Assembly (NCBI GenBank): GCA_947253595.1
Contig: CAMXZR010000050.1
Span: 1-11,815 of the forward strand
DNA length: 11,815 nucleotides
Direction: 5' to 3'
Source: an uncultured Olsenella sp.
Lineage (GTDB): Bacteria > Actinomycetota > Coriobacteriia > Coriobacteriales > Atopobiaceae
The notes beneath the pieces were generated by a model, which was not told the DNA's origin, did not search any database, and saw only the letters and a list, made by a program, of their open reading frames with translations. Below, one piece after another: positions 1 through 8,459 of the stretch (its first letter is position 1; every line of letters begins with the position of its first letter). The position numbers were made by a program, and so were the translations under genes.

Positions 1-61
1 TTGTTGACGCCCGCGGACTGTGGTCTGGACCCGTGTGGTCCGGGCCTGCGCTGCCAACAAC

Positions 62-147
62 TTGCTTGTGGTTTGGCTGGGGAGAGGTACAAGCAAACTG
101 CATCCGGCCGAGCAAAAACGGCCTGAGGCCTCAGTTTGCTTGTGGTT
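62..147. repeat. Inverted-repeat cluster with nested hairpin
   Basis: A 12-bp perfect inverted repeat is visible: ACAAGCAAACTG at 89-100 and CAGTTTGCTTGT at 132-143. Between the arms a second hairpin can form (GGCCG at 106-110 with CGGCC at 119-123, loop rich in A), followed by the 10-bp palindrome TGAGGCCTCA at 124-133. A third copy of the word, TTGCTTGTGGTT, lies at 62-73 in the same orientation as the copy at 136-147, so the order is + - +. No coding frame fits. The rest of 1-265 outside this cluster and the serine dehydratase terminator shows only a short GGACC/GGTCC hairpin near 27-41. The cluster could be an interspersed repeat, a structured RNA, or binding sites; the sequence alone does not decide. 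Confidence 0.7.
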
Positions 148-166
148 CATCAGCTGAGAAATGCCA

Positions 167-197
167 GCAAAACGCGCCCCGAGGACTCCGGGGCGCG
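167..197 (-). terminator. Intrinsic terminator of gltX-serine dehydratase operon
   Basis: A perfect 9-bp stem (CGCGCCCCG at 173-181 with CGGGGCGCG at 189-197) encloses a 7-nt loop. Read on the minus strand the stem is followed directly by TTTTGC. It lies about 70 nt after the serine dehydratase stop codon, in the right orientation to end that transcript. Confidence 0.85.
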
Positions 198-265
198 ATG
201 AGCTCAATCTGCTTGCGCTTCTTGCCTGGTGTCCGGGTGGCTGCCCGAGCCTTCACGCGCCGAAG

Positions 266-1858
266 CTACCGCGTGCAGCCGGGACACCCGGTGCAGGCGT
301 TCCTCGCCCCCTGCGCCGAGGGTGCCGCGGCAAGCCCGCCCAGCGCGGTCTCGCGCAGGCTGGCGGGCAGGGCGTCTCCCACCGACTTCATCGCCGCGAC
401 CACCTCGTCAAAGGGCAGCGGGTCCAGCACGCCCGAGAGCGCCAGCTGGGCCGCCACGTAGGCGTCGGCCACGCCGATGGCGTTGCGGTTCTGGCAGGGG
501 TACTCCACCAGGCCGCGCACCGGGTCACAGACCAGTCCCAGCAGGTTGGCGATGGCGGTCGAAGCCGCCGAGAGGCAGGTCGCGGGCTCGGCTCCCAGGA
601 GCTCCGCCAGGGCGCTCGCGGCCATGGCGGAGGCGCTGCCCACCTCCGCCTGGCAGCCGCCCTCGGCCCCGGCCACCGATGCGTTTTGGGCGATGATGGC
701 ACCCACGGCGCAGGCGTTCCAGAGCGCCCGCGCGAGCTCCTCGTCGTCGGCCCCTACCGCCTCGGCCACGGAGAGCAGAGCCCCCGGCACCACGCCCGCG
801 GATCCCGCCGTCGGTGCGGCCACGATCACCCCCATGCTCGCCGAGCGCTCGAGCACTGCCATGGCGTAGCCGGTCGCGCGAGAGAGGCTCTCTCCCATGA
901 GGGGCGTCCCCAGCCGCCTGGATGCCTCGCTCACGGCACGCGCCTGGCCGCCGATGAGCCCCCCGAGCGAGGGAGAGGGGCTTGCGATTGGTCCCGCGAC
1001 CTCGTCGCGGAGCGCCGCAATCACGCGTGCCATCTGGGTGTCGACATCCGCCGCGGGCGCGAGCTCGAGCTCACGCGCCCTCATGGCCTCGCCGATGCTC
1101 GTCCCTTCGCGCTCGCAGAGCGAGAGCAGCTCGGAGCCGGAGTCGAAGCCATGCGCCAGCGTGACGTCGGCGGGGACGTGGGGTGCCCCTGGCACGTCCA
1201 CGACGCTTGCCGAGATGATGTTGGGCCCGCGCGAGAGGAAGTCGACTAGCCCCTGGTCCACGGCCTCGTCCAGCTCGAAGACGGTGTATGCCTTGCCTCC
1301 GCGGCTCTCGCGGAAGGTGCGCAGGGTGGCGATGTTGGACGACGAGGCGGAGATGCCGCCGGTGAGCGCGGCGAGCACACCGGGCTTGTCCTTGTGTGCC
1401 ACGAAGAGGGTGGGGTAGTCGCCCGAGATCTCCACGCGGACGCCGTCTATGGAGACGATCCTGACCCTGCCCCCACCCAGCGACTCACCCGTGACGGAGA
1501 CACACGAGCCGTCCGCGCCGCGCATGGTCACGGTCACGGTGTTGGGGTGCATGCCCACGCCGTCCTCGCTGGGCTGGAAGGAAAAGCCGATTCCCGCCTC
1601 GCGCGCTAGCTCGAAGGAGTCGCGCACGCGTACGTCGTCCGGAGCCAGCCCCAGGATGCCGGCCACGAGTGCGTGGTCGCTGCCGTGCCCCCGGTAGGTG
1701 TGGGCGAAGGAGTTGTAGAGGGTGAAGTCGGCGCGGACGAGCTCGCGCGGGCCCAGCGAGCGGGCCACGAGGGCGATCCTGAGGGCACCGGCAGTGTGCG
1801 ACGAGGAGGGCCCCACCATGATGGGACCCAGGATCTCGAAGGCGGAGGAGGTCATCAT
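266..1858 (-). CDS. sdaA: L-serine ammonia-lyase, iron-sulfur-dependent, single-chain (beta-alpha fusion)
   Basis: This cytosolic enzyme deaminates L-serine to pyruvate and ammonia using a [4Fe-4S] cluster. The 530-residue protein joins the two parts that are separate SdaAB and SdaAA chains in Bacillus. The N-terminal beta part carries the signature GPSSSHTAGALRIA (16-29). An ACT-like segment lies at about 150-225 (YPTLFVAHKDKPGVLAALT onward). The alpha part starts near 242 and holds APTAGSAGVVPG (348-359). Cysteines 402 (GGCQAEVG), 444 and 455 (CDPVRGLVEYPC) have the 42- and 11-residue spacing of the cluster ligands of the Legionella enzyme. The C-terminus has three closely spaced cysteines (522, 525, 528); in the family a C-terminal cysteine folds back into the active site. 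The start is one of two adjacent ATGs 12 bp after the gltX stop. The ribosome site is weak, so coupling to gltX translation is likely. The symbol could equally be sdaB; the function is secure. Confidence 0.95.
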   Translation of the reverse strand: MMTSSAFEILGPIMVGPSSSHTAGALRIALVARSLGPRELVRADFTLYNSFAHTYRGHGSDHALVAGILGLAPDDVRVRDSFELAREAGIGFSFQPSEDGVGMHPNTVTVTMRGADGSCVSVTGESLGGGRVRIVSIDGVRVEISGDYPTLFVAHKDKPGVLAALTGGISASSSNIATLRTFRESRGGKAYTVFELDEAVDQGLVDFLSRGPNIISASVVDVPGAPHVPADVTLAHGFDSGSELLSLCEREGTSIGEAMRARELELAPAADVDTQMARVIAALRDEVAGPIASPSPSLGGLIGGQARAVSEASRRLGTPLMGESLSRATGYAMAVLERSASMGVIVAAPTAGSAGVVPGALLSVAEAVGADDEELARALWNACAVGAIIAQNASVAGAEGGCQAEVGSASAMAASALAELLGAEPATCLSAASTAIANLLGLVCDPVRGLVEYPCQNRNAIGVADAYVAAQLALSGVLDPLPFDEVVAAMKSVGDALPASLRETALGGLAAAPSAQGARNACTGCPGCTR

Positions 1859-1870
1859 CGCTGTTCCCGG

Positions 1871-3379
1871 CTATTCCGCGCTCGCCTCGGTGAGGGGCAG
1901 CGCTCGCTCGAGGCGCGCCAGCACCATGTCGCGCCCCAGGAGCTCGAGCGACTCGCCCAGCGGGGGAGAGACCTGGTTCCCGCATTCGGCCACGCGCACG
2001 GCACCGTAGAACTTGCGCTTGTTGGCACCCAGGCGCTCGGGCAGGGGCTCGAGCGCAGCGTCGATCGACGCTGCGTGCCACTCGTCGTCCGCAACGGCCG
2101 CCAACGCCTCGGAGGCCGCCTCGAGGAAGCCGCGCGCCCCCTCCTTGGCCAGGTTCTTCGTCACGGACTTCTCGTCGAAGGCGAGCTCCTCTCCCTCGAA
2201 GAGGAAGCGGGACTTCTCCACCACGTCGGGCGCCAGCGTGGTGCGGGGCTTCAGGATGCTCGAGAGCAGGTCGAACCACGGCGCGCTCACGGAATAGAGG
2301 GCCTTGGGGTCCTCGCTCACGAGCCCTGCCGCGACCAGCTGGGGGAGGAGCACCCGCCGAGAGAACTCGGAGTCGCTCATGGCCTGTACGTACTGCCCCT
2401 GAATCCAGTCGAGCTTCTTGAAGTCGAAGGTCGCCGGGTTCTTGGACACGTGTTCGAGCGAGAAGCGGCTGGCCAGGACGCCGCGGGGGACGATGGTGGT
2501 CTCGCCGTCAAGGGCCCAGCCGAGGAGCGCCAGGTAGTTGACGAAGGCGTCGCTGTCGTAGCCCTTGTCACGGTACTCTTCGACGGAGGTGGCCCCGTGG
2601 CGCTTGCTGAGCTTCTTGCCGTCGGGGCCCAGGATCATCGAGATGTGGGCGAAGGTGGGCGTGGGTGCGTCCAGGGCCTCGTAGACCATGACCTGGCGCG
2701 GGGTGTTGGAGAGGTGGTCGTCCCCGCGGATGACGTGGGTGATCCGCATCAGGGCGTCATCCACCACGGTGGCGAAGTTGTAGGTGGGGGTGCCGTCGGA
2801 GCGGAAGATGATGAAGTCGTCCAGCTCGCGTGCGTTGAAGGTCACCTCGCCGTGGACCGCGTCGGGAATCACCACGTCGCCGCGGTCGTCGGGCACCTTG
2901 ATGCGGATGGTGTAGGGCTCGCCGGCGTCCACGCGCGCCTGGGCCTTTGTGGGGTCGACGTTGCGGCAGGTGCGCTGGTAGCCCTGGAAGGGGTCGTGCC
3001 TCTCCTCGGCCGCTCGCTTGTCTGCCGCGAGCTTCTCGGGCGTGCAGAAGCAGTAGTAGGCCTTGCCCTCGGCCACCAGGCGCTGGGCCGCGTCGCGGTA
3101 CAGCGAGAGGCGCTCGGTCTGCCGGTAGGGGCCGAAGTCGCCGCCCACGTCGGGGCCCTCGTCCCAGTCGAGGCCCAGCCAGCGCATGGCGCGTAGGATG
3201 ACCTGGGTGTTCTCGTCCGTGGAGCGGGTGGGGTCGGTGTCGTCGATGCGCAGGACGAAGGTCCCCCCGTTCGCGCGGGCGAATGCCCAGTTATAGATGG
3301 CCGTACGGGCGCCTCCCACGTGGAGCTTGCCGGTGGGGGAGGGCGCGAAGCGCACGCGTACAGGGCTGCTGTCTGACAC
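1871..3379 (-). CDS. gltX: Glutamyl-tRNA synthetase
   Basis: This class I aminoacyl-tRNA synthetase charges tRNA-Glu with glutamate in the cytosol; whether it also charges tRNA-Gln cannot be told from sequence. The 502-residue length is usual for the family. Visible motifs are FAPSPTGKLHVGG (11-23, the HIGH-type ATP site), KLSKR (256-260, the KMSKS loop), the family segment GDDHLSNTPRQ (219-229), and a zinc-like set CFC (110-112) with a later cysteine at 138 (YQRTC). The C-terminal third is the helical anticodon-binding region. The start is GTG at 3379: AGGAGAG lies 5 bases upstream, and the conserved N-terminal strand VRVRFAPSPTG begins a few residues in. The minus-strand frame stays open for a further 240 codons upstream, but this lacks family similarity and is a high-GC artefact. 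Serine dehydratase follows after 12 bp, probably in the same transcript. Confidence 0.97.
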   Translation of the reverse strand: MSDSSPVRVRFAPSPTGKLHVGGARTAIYNWAFARANGGTFVLRIDDTDPTRSTDENTQVILRAMRWLGLDWDEGPDVGGDFGPYRQTERLSLYRDAAQRLVAEGKAYYCFCTPEKLAADKRAAEERHDPFQGYQRTCRNVDPTKAQARVDAGEPYTIRIKVPDDRGDVVIPDAVHGEVTFNARELDDFIIFRSDGTPTYNFATVVDDALMRITHVIRGDDHLSNTPRQVMVYEALDAPTPTFAHISMILGPDGKKLSKRHGATSVEEYRDKGYDSDAFVNYLALLGWALDGETTIVPRGVLASRFSLEHVSKNPATFDFKKLDWIQGQYVQAMSDSEFSRRVLLPQLVAAGLVSEDPKALYSVSAPWFDLLSSILKPRTTLAPDVVEKSRFLFEGEELAFDEKSVTKNLAKEGARGFLEAASEALAAVADDEWHAASIDAALEPLPERLGANKRKFYGAVRVAECGNQVSPPLGESLELLGRDMVLARLERALPLTEASAE

Positions 3380-3450
3380 GGGGTCTCTCCTGACGTGCTG
3401 GCGCGGCGCCGCCGTGGGGCCGCCGCGCAGGGTGTTGGTCAACCCGCCCA

Positions 3451-3456
3451 GTATAG
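3451..3456 (-). promoter_or_regulatory. Possible -10 box for gltX
   Basis: Read on the minus strand the hexamer is TATACT, five of six matches to the -10 consensus, about 70 bp before the gltX GTG. No good -35 box is found at the right distance (the region is C-rich), so this is a weak call. The 146-bp gap between the YhgE gene and gltX also holds a GGGGGCG/CGCCCCC stem (3474-3480 with 3503-3509) with no T-run after it. Confidence 0.25.
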
Positions 3457-3525
3457 GCGTTCGGGGGCCGATGGGGGCGGGGTCGGGCGAGGCCAGCAGC
3501 CACGCCCCCGCAGTCCCATGCGCCC

Positions 3526-5757
3526 CTACATCAGCCTCGTCGACTCCAGGCTCTTCTCCATCCAGCGCGTGAGGCGCTCCACCGGCTTGCGCAGCAGGAG
3601 CCCCAGCAGGAGCGCCAGCGGCAGGAAGGCCAGGAGGCGCTCCAGCGCGAGCCAGTAGTCCGCTCCCCAGAGCCCCGCTATGGCGCAGCGCATGGCCTTC
3701 TCGGCATGCACGAAGGGCAGGAAGGGGTAGGCCGCCTGGAAGAAGCCGGCGGGAAGCATCTCGCGCGGGAAGGTCCCACCCGAGCCCGCCACCTGGATCA
3801 CCATGAGGAAGACGGCGATGGCCTTGCCTACGTCGCCGAAACTCGCGGTGAGGGCGAAGGTCAGGTTCACGAAGACGACCGACGCCAGCCAGCCCGCGAG
3901 CAGGAAGAGCAGGGGATGGACGCACTGGATCCTGAGGAAGAAGAGGTCCCCCAGGAGGGCGAGGGTGGCCTGCGCCAGCCCGACGGCCACGAAGAAGGCC
4001 AGGCGTCCCAGGTAGGCGTGGCGGGGCCGTGCGGAGGTCTGCTCCAGGGCCTCGGGCGAGAGGCCCGTCTTCACCAGGGCGCAGAGTATGACCGCGCCGA
4101 CCCATATGGCCAGGGTGGTGTAGAAGGGTGCCATGGCCGAGCCGTTGTTCTCCACGGGGAAGATCGCGTCGCGCTGGAGGCTTACGGGAGAAGAGACGAA
4201 GTCGGCGAGCTCGGTGGGGTCCCCGCTCAGGACGGCGCGGACGCGGTCCACGTCGGCCCCGGCGAGCGCCTCGTCCACGCTTGTCTTGGTGGCGTCCATG
4301 CGGTCCGCGGCGGAGTCGAGGCGGTCCCTCGCTTCCCGGAGGGTCTGTCCCACGTCGGCGAGGCCGGAGCGCGCGTCCGCCGTCTTCTCCCGGGCCCCCT
4401 GCAGCGCTGAGCTCGCCTGCGACGAGACCGACTCGGCCCTGCTCGCCGCCTCCTCCATGCCGTTGGCCAGGGAGTCCAGGCTCTGGCCCAGGTCACTCTG
4501 GTAGCTGGAGCGGGCGCCGGAGAGCTGGCCCTTGGCATCGGCTACGAGGCGCTCGAGCTCGGCCTTGCTGCTCGCGGCGTCCCTCCTGGTGCCGTCCACG
4601 TCATCCATCGCCGTCTGCAGCCCGTCCGAGAGCTGGTCCAGGTCGTCGAGGGCCGCCGCGACGCGACGGTTGAGCCCCTGGATGGTGAGGCGCAGCCGGT
4701 GCGCGTCCTGGAGCCGTACGGTGTCGTCGCCCAGGCTCGCCTCGAGCTCGCCCGAGAGCGTGTCGGTTCCCCCCAGGGCGTCGCTCAGCTGTCGGAGGTC
4801 GGTCCTCCTCTGGTCCACCTCCGCCTTGGCCTGCCCGAGCCCGTCGGCGAGGTCCGAGCCCTGCCTGTCCAGGGTCCCATAGGCGGAGTCGAGCGCGGCA
4901 TAGACCCCGTCCAGGCTCGAGGCGCCCCTCTGGAGCGAGCCCGACAGCGCGGAGCCCGCGTCCTCGAGGCCTCCTCCCAGCCCCCTCACGCCGCCCGCGG
5001 CCTGGTCCAGCGCCTGGGCGAGGCTCCCGCCGTCGTCCTGCGTGCCGGCCAGGAGGGCGTCGGCGCTCCCCATGAGGCCCTGGAGCGAGTCCACCACGGC
5101 CTGGTAGCTCTGGAGGGTGCCCGACGCCTGACGCAGGGACCGCGAGCTTTGAGCGAGCAGCCCCCCGAAGGAGGCGGCGAGGCGGGTGGTCTGGTCGTCG
5201 TCCAGGTATCCGCCCAGGTCCTGGAGGACGGAGGTGCCCGCCTGGGTCACCGCGTCGGCGAAAGAGGAGCCTATCTCCTCCTGGACGGAGGTCGAGACCT
5301 TGCCTGTCACGATCTTGCCGATGGCGTTCTTCTTGTCGTTGCTGTAGTAGCTGACCTGGGCCTTGGGGGCACCGGGCGAGAGGATCCCCAGGATCTTGCC
5401 GCTGAAGTCCCGGGGGATCACGATGGCGGCGTAGTACTCGCCGCCGCGCACGCCCTCGAGGGCCTGGTCCTCGTCGCAGACCACGTACCCAACCTTGTCG
5501 CCCTGACGCAGCCGGGCCACCACGCGGTCGCCCACGTTGAGCTCGACGGGTACCAGCTCGCCCTTGTAGCCCTCGTCCGAGTTGGCGAGCGCCACCTTGA
5601 GGTTCTTCGTGCTGCCGTAGGGGTCCCAGGCGCCCGCTATGTTGAACCAGGCGTAGAAGCTGGGGACCACCACCAGGCCCACGCAGACCACCAGGGCTAT
5701 CACGTTGTGCCTGAGCGCCAGAAGGTCTCTCCTGGCCACCGCGAGGACGCGCCTCAT
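3526..5757 (-). CDS. YhgE/Pip-family membrane protein (second of tandem pair)
   Basis: A 743-residue protein of the YhgE/Pip family, related to ABC-2-type permeases. Members include the lactococcal phage-infection protein Pip and the type VII secretion protein EsaA; the transported substrate, if any, is unknown. One membrane segment lies near 18-37, followed by the hallmark PSFYAWFNIAGAWDPYGSTK and the conserved GGEYYAAIVIPRDFSGKI. A long Ala/Gln/Ser/Asp-rich, heptad-like region (about 190-530) is predicted outside the membrane. The C-terminal domain begins around FPVENNGSAMAPFYTTLAIW (near 535), has about five membrane segments, and contains the family motif GSGGTFPREMLPAGFFQ (near 660). The ATG overlaps the stop of the upstream paralogue (ATGA), with AAGGGGA 9 bases upstream, so translation is coupled. 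The frame is open further upstream into the paralogue, but only as a shadow. No ATPase gene is nearby. The family is certain; the role is not. Confidence 0.92.
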   Translation of the reverse strand: MRRVLAVARRDLLALRHNVIALVVCVGLVVVPSFYAWFNIAGAWDPYGSTKNLKVALANSDEGYKGELVPVELNVGDRVVARLRQGDKVGYVVCDEDQALEGVRGGEYYAAIVIPRDFSGKILGILSPGAPKAQVSYYSNDKKNAIGKIVTGKVSTSVQEEIGSSFADAVTQAGTSVLQDLGGYLDDDQTTRLAASFGGLLAQSSRSLRQASGTLQSYQAVVDSLQGLMGSADALLAGTQDDGGSLAQALDQAAGGVRGLGGGLEDAGSALSGSLQRGASSLDGVYAALDSAYGTLDRQGSDLADGLGQAKAEVDQRRTDLRQLSDALGGTDTLSGELEASLGDDTVRLQDAHRLRLTIQGLNRRVAAALDDLDQLSDGLQTAMDDVDGTRRDAASSKAELERLVADAKGQLSGARSSYQSDLGQSLDSLANGMEEAASRAESVSSQASSALQGAREKTADARSGLADVGQTLREARDRLDSAADRMDATKTSVDEALAGADVDRVRAVLSGDPTELADFVSSPVSLQRDAIFPVENNGSAMAPFYTTLAIWVGAVILCALVKTGLSPEALEQTSARPRHAYLGRLAFFVAVGLAQATLALLGDLFFLRIQCVHPLLFLLAGWLASVVFVNLTFALTASFGDVGKAIAVFLMVIQVAGSGGTFPREMLPAGFFQAAYPFLPFVHAEKAMRCAIAGLWGADYWLALERLLAFLPLALLLGLLLRKPVERLTRWMEKSLESTRLM

Positions 5758-8348
5758 CGGGCATCGTCCCCTTCCTGGTCGAGCTCCTCGTCCAGGAGCG
5801 CGTGCAGCCTCTCGCGCGGGAGCGCGCCCAGCTCGGCGCGGCTCGAGAGGTGGCTGTGCAGGTACTCGACGACGATGAGGTAGCTGCAGGTGACGACGAG
5901 CGAGACGATCCACAGCACCAGGAGCGACATCTTCGCGTCGAGCGCGAAGAGGAGCGCGCAGAGCACAACGGGGATCACGGCGAGGCAGGCGAAGCCGCGC
6001 CTCACGAGGGTCGGGTAGGCTGCCTCGAAGCTCGCGGCACGCCTGGCCAGGCGCACGCGGTACTCCTCCGAGCCGGAAATGGCGTGCAGCAGCTCGCGCA
6101 CGCCCGGCCCCTGCCGGGGAGGCACGACCCTCTCGCTCACCATGAGCTCCGTCTGGGCGAGGCGGGCGTCGAAGAGGGCGTTGATGTTCACGAGCCTCCT
6201 GCGCGCCGCGAGCCCCACGAGCAGGGCCGGGGCCAGGAAGGCCAGGAGCACGAGGAGGTTCTGCAGGTAGAGGCTGCCGTAGTAGCCCGCGATGGACTCC
6301 CTCATGGCGTTGATGCCGTAGGTGAAGGGGAGCCAGGGGCTCAAGGCCTGGAAGAAGCCGGGCATCATCTCGATGGGGTAGGTGCCCGAGGAGCCGGGTA
6401 TCTGGACGATTACCAGCAGCACGCCCAGGGCCATGCCGATGTGCTTGAAGGCCACGCAGAGCGCGAAGACGATGCCGACGTACACGAACGACTCCACGAC
6501 GCCCGCAGCGACGAAGGCAACTGGATGCAGGCACTGGATGCCCAGGGCGAGGTCGCCCAGGCAGCAGACGAGGGCCTGCGCGAGCCCCAGGAGGCTGAAG
6601 AGCGCCCAGCGCCCCAGGTAGCCCTGCCAGGGGCGGATGCGTTCCACACCCAGCCCCTCGAGGTCCACCTCGCGCCCGTAGATGGCCACCAGCACGAAGC
6701 CGCCCACCCAGAGGGCGAGGTTGGTGTAGAAGGGCGTCACCCCCGAGCCGTAGTTTCGCACGGGGAAGGCCGCCTGGCTCTGGAGCTCGACGGGTGAGCC
6801 GAGGAGCTCCCCCACGCGCTGGGCATCCAGCTTGCCCGTTGCGGTGAGGAGCCTCCAGGCCGTGCCCGCCTGGATGGCCTGGAGGTCATCGGCGAGCCGA
6901 GAGATGCCGTCCTCGGCCGTGGCGAGCGAGCCTGTCGTGGCGTCGAGGGCCGTCTTCGCCTGGACGAGGGTCTGGTCGAGCTGCCCCAGGCTCCCGTTCG
7001 CGCGGGCGAGGGTGGGGGAGACCTGCCGAATCGCCCCCGCGAGCCCCGCACCGGCGACGGCGAGCTGGTCGAGGGAGGTCTCTATCTGGGGCAGGGAGTC
7101 GGTCGCCAGGGTGGACCTGAGGCCGTCGAGCTCGCTGGCACTGCCCTGGATGGCGTCGTTCATGGAGGACGAGAGCCCCCTCACGCCGTCCGCGCCGGAC
7201 GCGATGGAGGCCGAGGCGCGCCTCAGCTCCTCGAGTCGGGCGCTCTGCGCGTCGCCGAGCTGCGCCAGGACGCTGACCTCGGCGTCGATCTGCCCCTGGA
7301 CCTGGCGGCTCAGCTCGGCCGAGCTTCCGTCCCCACCCTGTAGGGTCAGCGTGGTGGCGCAGAGGTCCTCGAGCGTCGCCTTGAGCTCCTGCGTGCCCTG
7401 GAGCGCCGTCTGGAGCCGGGCTATGGCGTCGTCCAGGTGCCCCTGGGCCCAGCCCACGTCGCCCGCGAGCCTGCCCAGATCGTGCGAGGCCGTGGTGGAG
7501 AGCCCCGAGATGCTCATGGAACCTCTCGCTACCGCCGCGTCGAGCTCCGCTGCGAGGCTGCGTGCCCTGCCGCGCGCATCGGATATGCCGGCGAGGCCTT
7601 CGTCGAGCCTCTGCGCAGCGCCGTCCCCGTCGGTGGAGAGTTCCTGCAGTGCCTGGCGCGCCTCTCCCACGTCCCCGCGGGCGCCGTCCACCCTCTGGCT
7701 GGCGTCCGCGAGCCTGTCCCTGAGCTCGCCCAGGCCGTTGCGTACGTCCTGGACGTCGGCGAGCGCTCCCTGGCCGGCGTCTGTCGCCTGGTCCTGGACG
7801 GTCTGCGCGAGGTCGGCCGCCCGCTGTGTCACGACCTCTCCCACGACCTTCACGAACTCGTCGCCCACCTGGTCCTCGAGGGTCGTGGCCCCGGTGTCGG
7901 TTACCTTGGGGGCGATGGCGTTCTCCTTCTCGTTGACCAGATACCGGATGTCGGCCTTGGTGGTCTTGCCCTCCAGCACCCCGGCGAGGGTCGAGCTGAA
8001 GTCCGGGGGGATGATGATGGCGGCGTAGTAGCGGCCCGCGCCCACGCCCTCGCGCGCGTCGCCCTCGTCGGTGAAGCTCCAGCCCAGCCGGTCGTCCTGC
8101 CTCAGGCGCTCGACCACCATGTCGCCCGCGTTCACGAGGCCCCTGCTTCCCGCTTCGGCACCCGCGTCCTCGTTGACCACCGCGACGGGCACGGTGGAGG
8201 TGTTGTTGTAGGGGTCCCAGTTGGCGAGGACGTTGAGCCACGCGTACAGGGAGGGGATGATGCAGACGCCCAGCGTGACCACCACGGCCACGGGGTTGCG
8301 CAGGATCCGTCTCAGGTCTCGGAGGAATATCTTCGCCGCCGTCTTCAT
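5754..8348 (-). CDS. YhgE/Pip-family membrane protein with extra C-terminal membrane domain (first of tandem pair)
   Basis: An 864-residue paralogue of the following gene. It has the same layout: a membrane segment near 18-38, then PSLYAWLNVLANWDPYNNTS, RYYAAIIIPPDFSSTL, a long helical extramembrane region (about 190-520), and a C-terminal domain starting at FPVRNYGSGVTPFYTNLALW (near 526) with about five membrane segments and the motif GSSGTYPIEMMPGFFQ (near 650). Unlike its partner it continues for about 140 residues after the last shared segment: a basic stretch, two more hydrophobic segments (about 790-835) and an acidic tail ending DEELDQEGDDAR. The start is ATG 8348, preceded by AAGGAG at a 4-base distance, and the family N-terminus follows at once. 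It is divergent from a TetR regulator, the usual arrangement for a regulated exporter or envelope-stress locus. The substrate cannot be inferred. Confidence 0.92.
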   Translation of the reverse strand: MKTAAKIFLRDLRRILRNPVAVVVTLGVCIIPSLYAWLNVLANWDPYNNTSTVPVAVVNEDAGAEAGSRGLVNAGDMVVERLRQDDRLGWSFTDEGDAREGVGAGRYYAAIIIPPDFSSTLAGVLEGKTTKADIRYLVNEKENAIAPKVTDTGATTLEDQVGDEFVKVVGEVVTQRAADLAQTVQDQATDAGQGALADVQDVRNGLGELRDRLADASQRVDGARGDVGEARQALQELSTDGDGAAQRLDEGLAGISDARGRARSLAAELDAAVARGSMSISGLSTTASHDLGRLAGDVGWAQGHLDDAIARLQTALQGTQELKATLEDLCATTLTLQGGDGSSAELSRQVQGQIDAEVSVLAQLGDAQSARLEELRRASASIASGADGVRGLSSSMNDAIQGSASELDGLRSTLATDSLPQIETSLDQLAVAGAGLAGAIRQVSPTLARANGSLGQLDQTLVQAKTALDATTGSLATAEDGISRLADDLQAIQAGTAWRLLTATGKLDAQRVGELLGSPVELQSQAAFPVRNYGSGVTPFYTNLALWVGGFVLVAIYGREVDLEGLGVERIRPWQGYLGRWALFSLLGLAQALVCCLGDLALGIQCLHPVAFVAAGVVESFVYVGIVFALCVAFKHIGMALGVLLVIVQIPGSSGTYPIEMMPGFFQALSPWLPFTYGINAMRESIAGYYGSLYLQNLLVLLAFLAPALLVGLAARRRLVNINALFDARLAQTELMVSERVVPPRQGPGVRELLHAISGSEEYRVRLARRAASFEAAYPTLVRRGFACLAVIPVVLCALLFALDAKMSLLVLWIVSLVVTCSYLIVVEYLHSHLSSRAELGALPRERLHALLDEELDQEGDDAR

Positions 8349-8397
8349 AGCGCTCCTTGCCGCGGGGCCTCGCCGTGCCCGAACCTTTGCCTGCGAC

Positions 8398-8425
8398 AGT
8401 TTACCCAAGACCACAAGTGTTTGAA
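8398..8425 (-). promoter_or_regulatory. Candidate promoter of the YhgE pair
   Basis: On the minus strand, TTCAAA (8425-8420) and TAAACT (8403-8398) are separated by 16 bp, each matching four of six consensus bases. This would start RNA about 43 nt before the ATG. The proposed -35 box lies inside the TTTGA-N7-TCAAA dyad, as expected for repression. Confidence 0.45.
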
Positions 8426-8436
8426 AATGAGTCAAA
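8420..8436. promoter_or_regulatory. Dyad TTTGA-N7-TCAAA, candidate operator of the YhgE pair
   Basis: TTTGA (8420-8424) and TCAAA (8432-8436) form a 17-bp dyad in an AT-rich island within otherwise GC-rich DNA. It overlaps the proposed -35 box of the YhgE pair. A dyad of identical geometry occurs upstream of metK at 9500-9518. Confidence 0.45.
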
Positions 8437-8459
8437 AATTTCATCAACGAACTACAAGG

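Noticed and set aside
33..461. Plus-strand frame across the left repeat cluster and the end of serine dehydratase
   Set aside because: No ribosome site or family; most of it is antisense to a real gene and a terminator.
1673..3196. 507-codon open frame on the plus strand opposite gltX
   Set aside because: It lies wholly antisense to clear gltX motifs, has the Gly/Val/His-rich composition of a high-GC mirror frame, and matches no family.
5758..6534. Upstream in-frame extension of the second YhgE gene
   Set aside because: The frame is open into the paralogue, but the conserved N-terminus starts at 5757 with a ribosome site and ATGA coupling.
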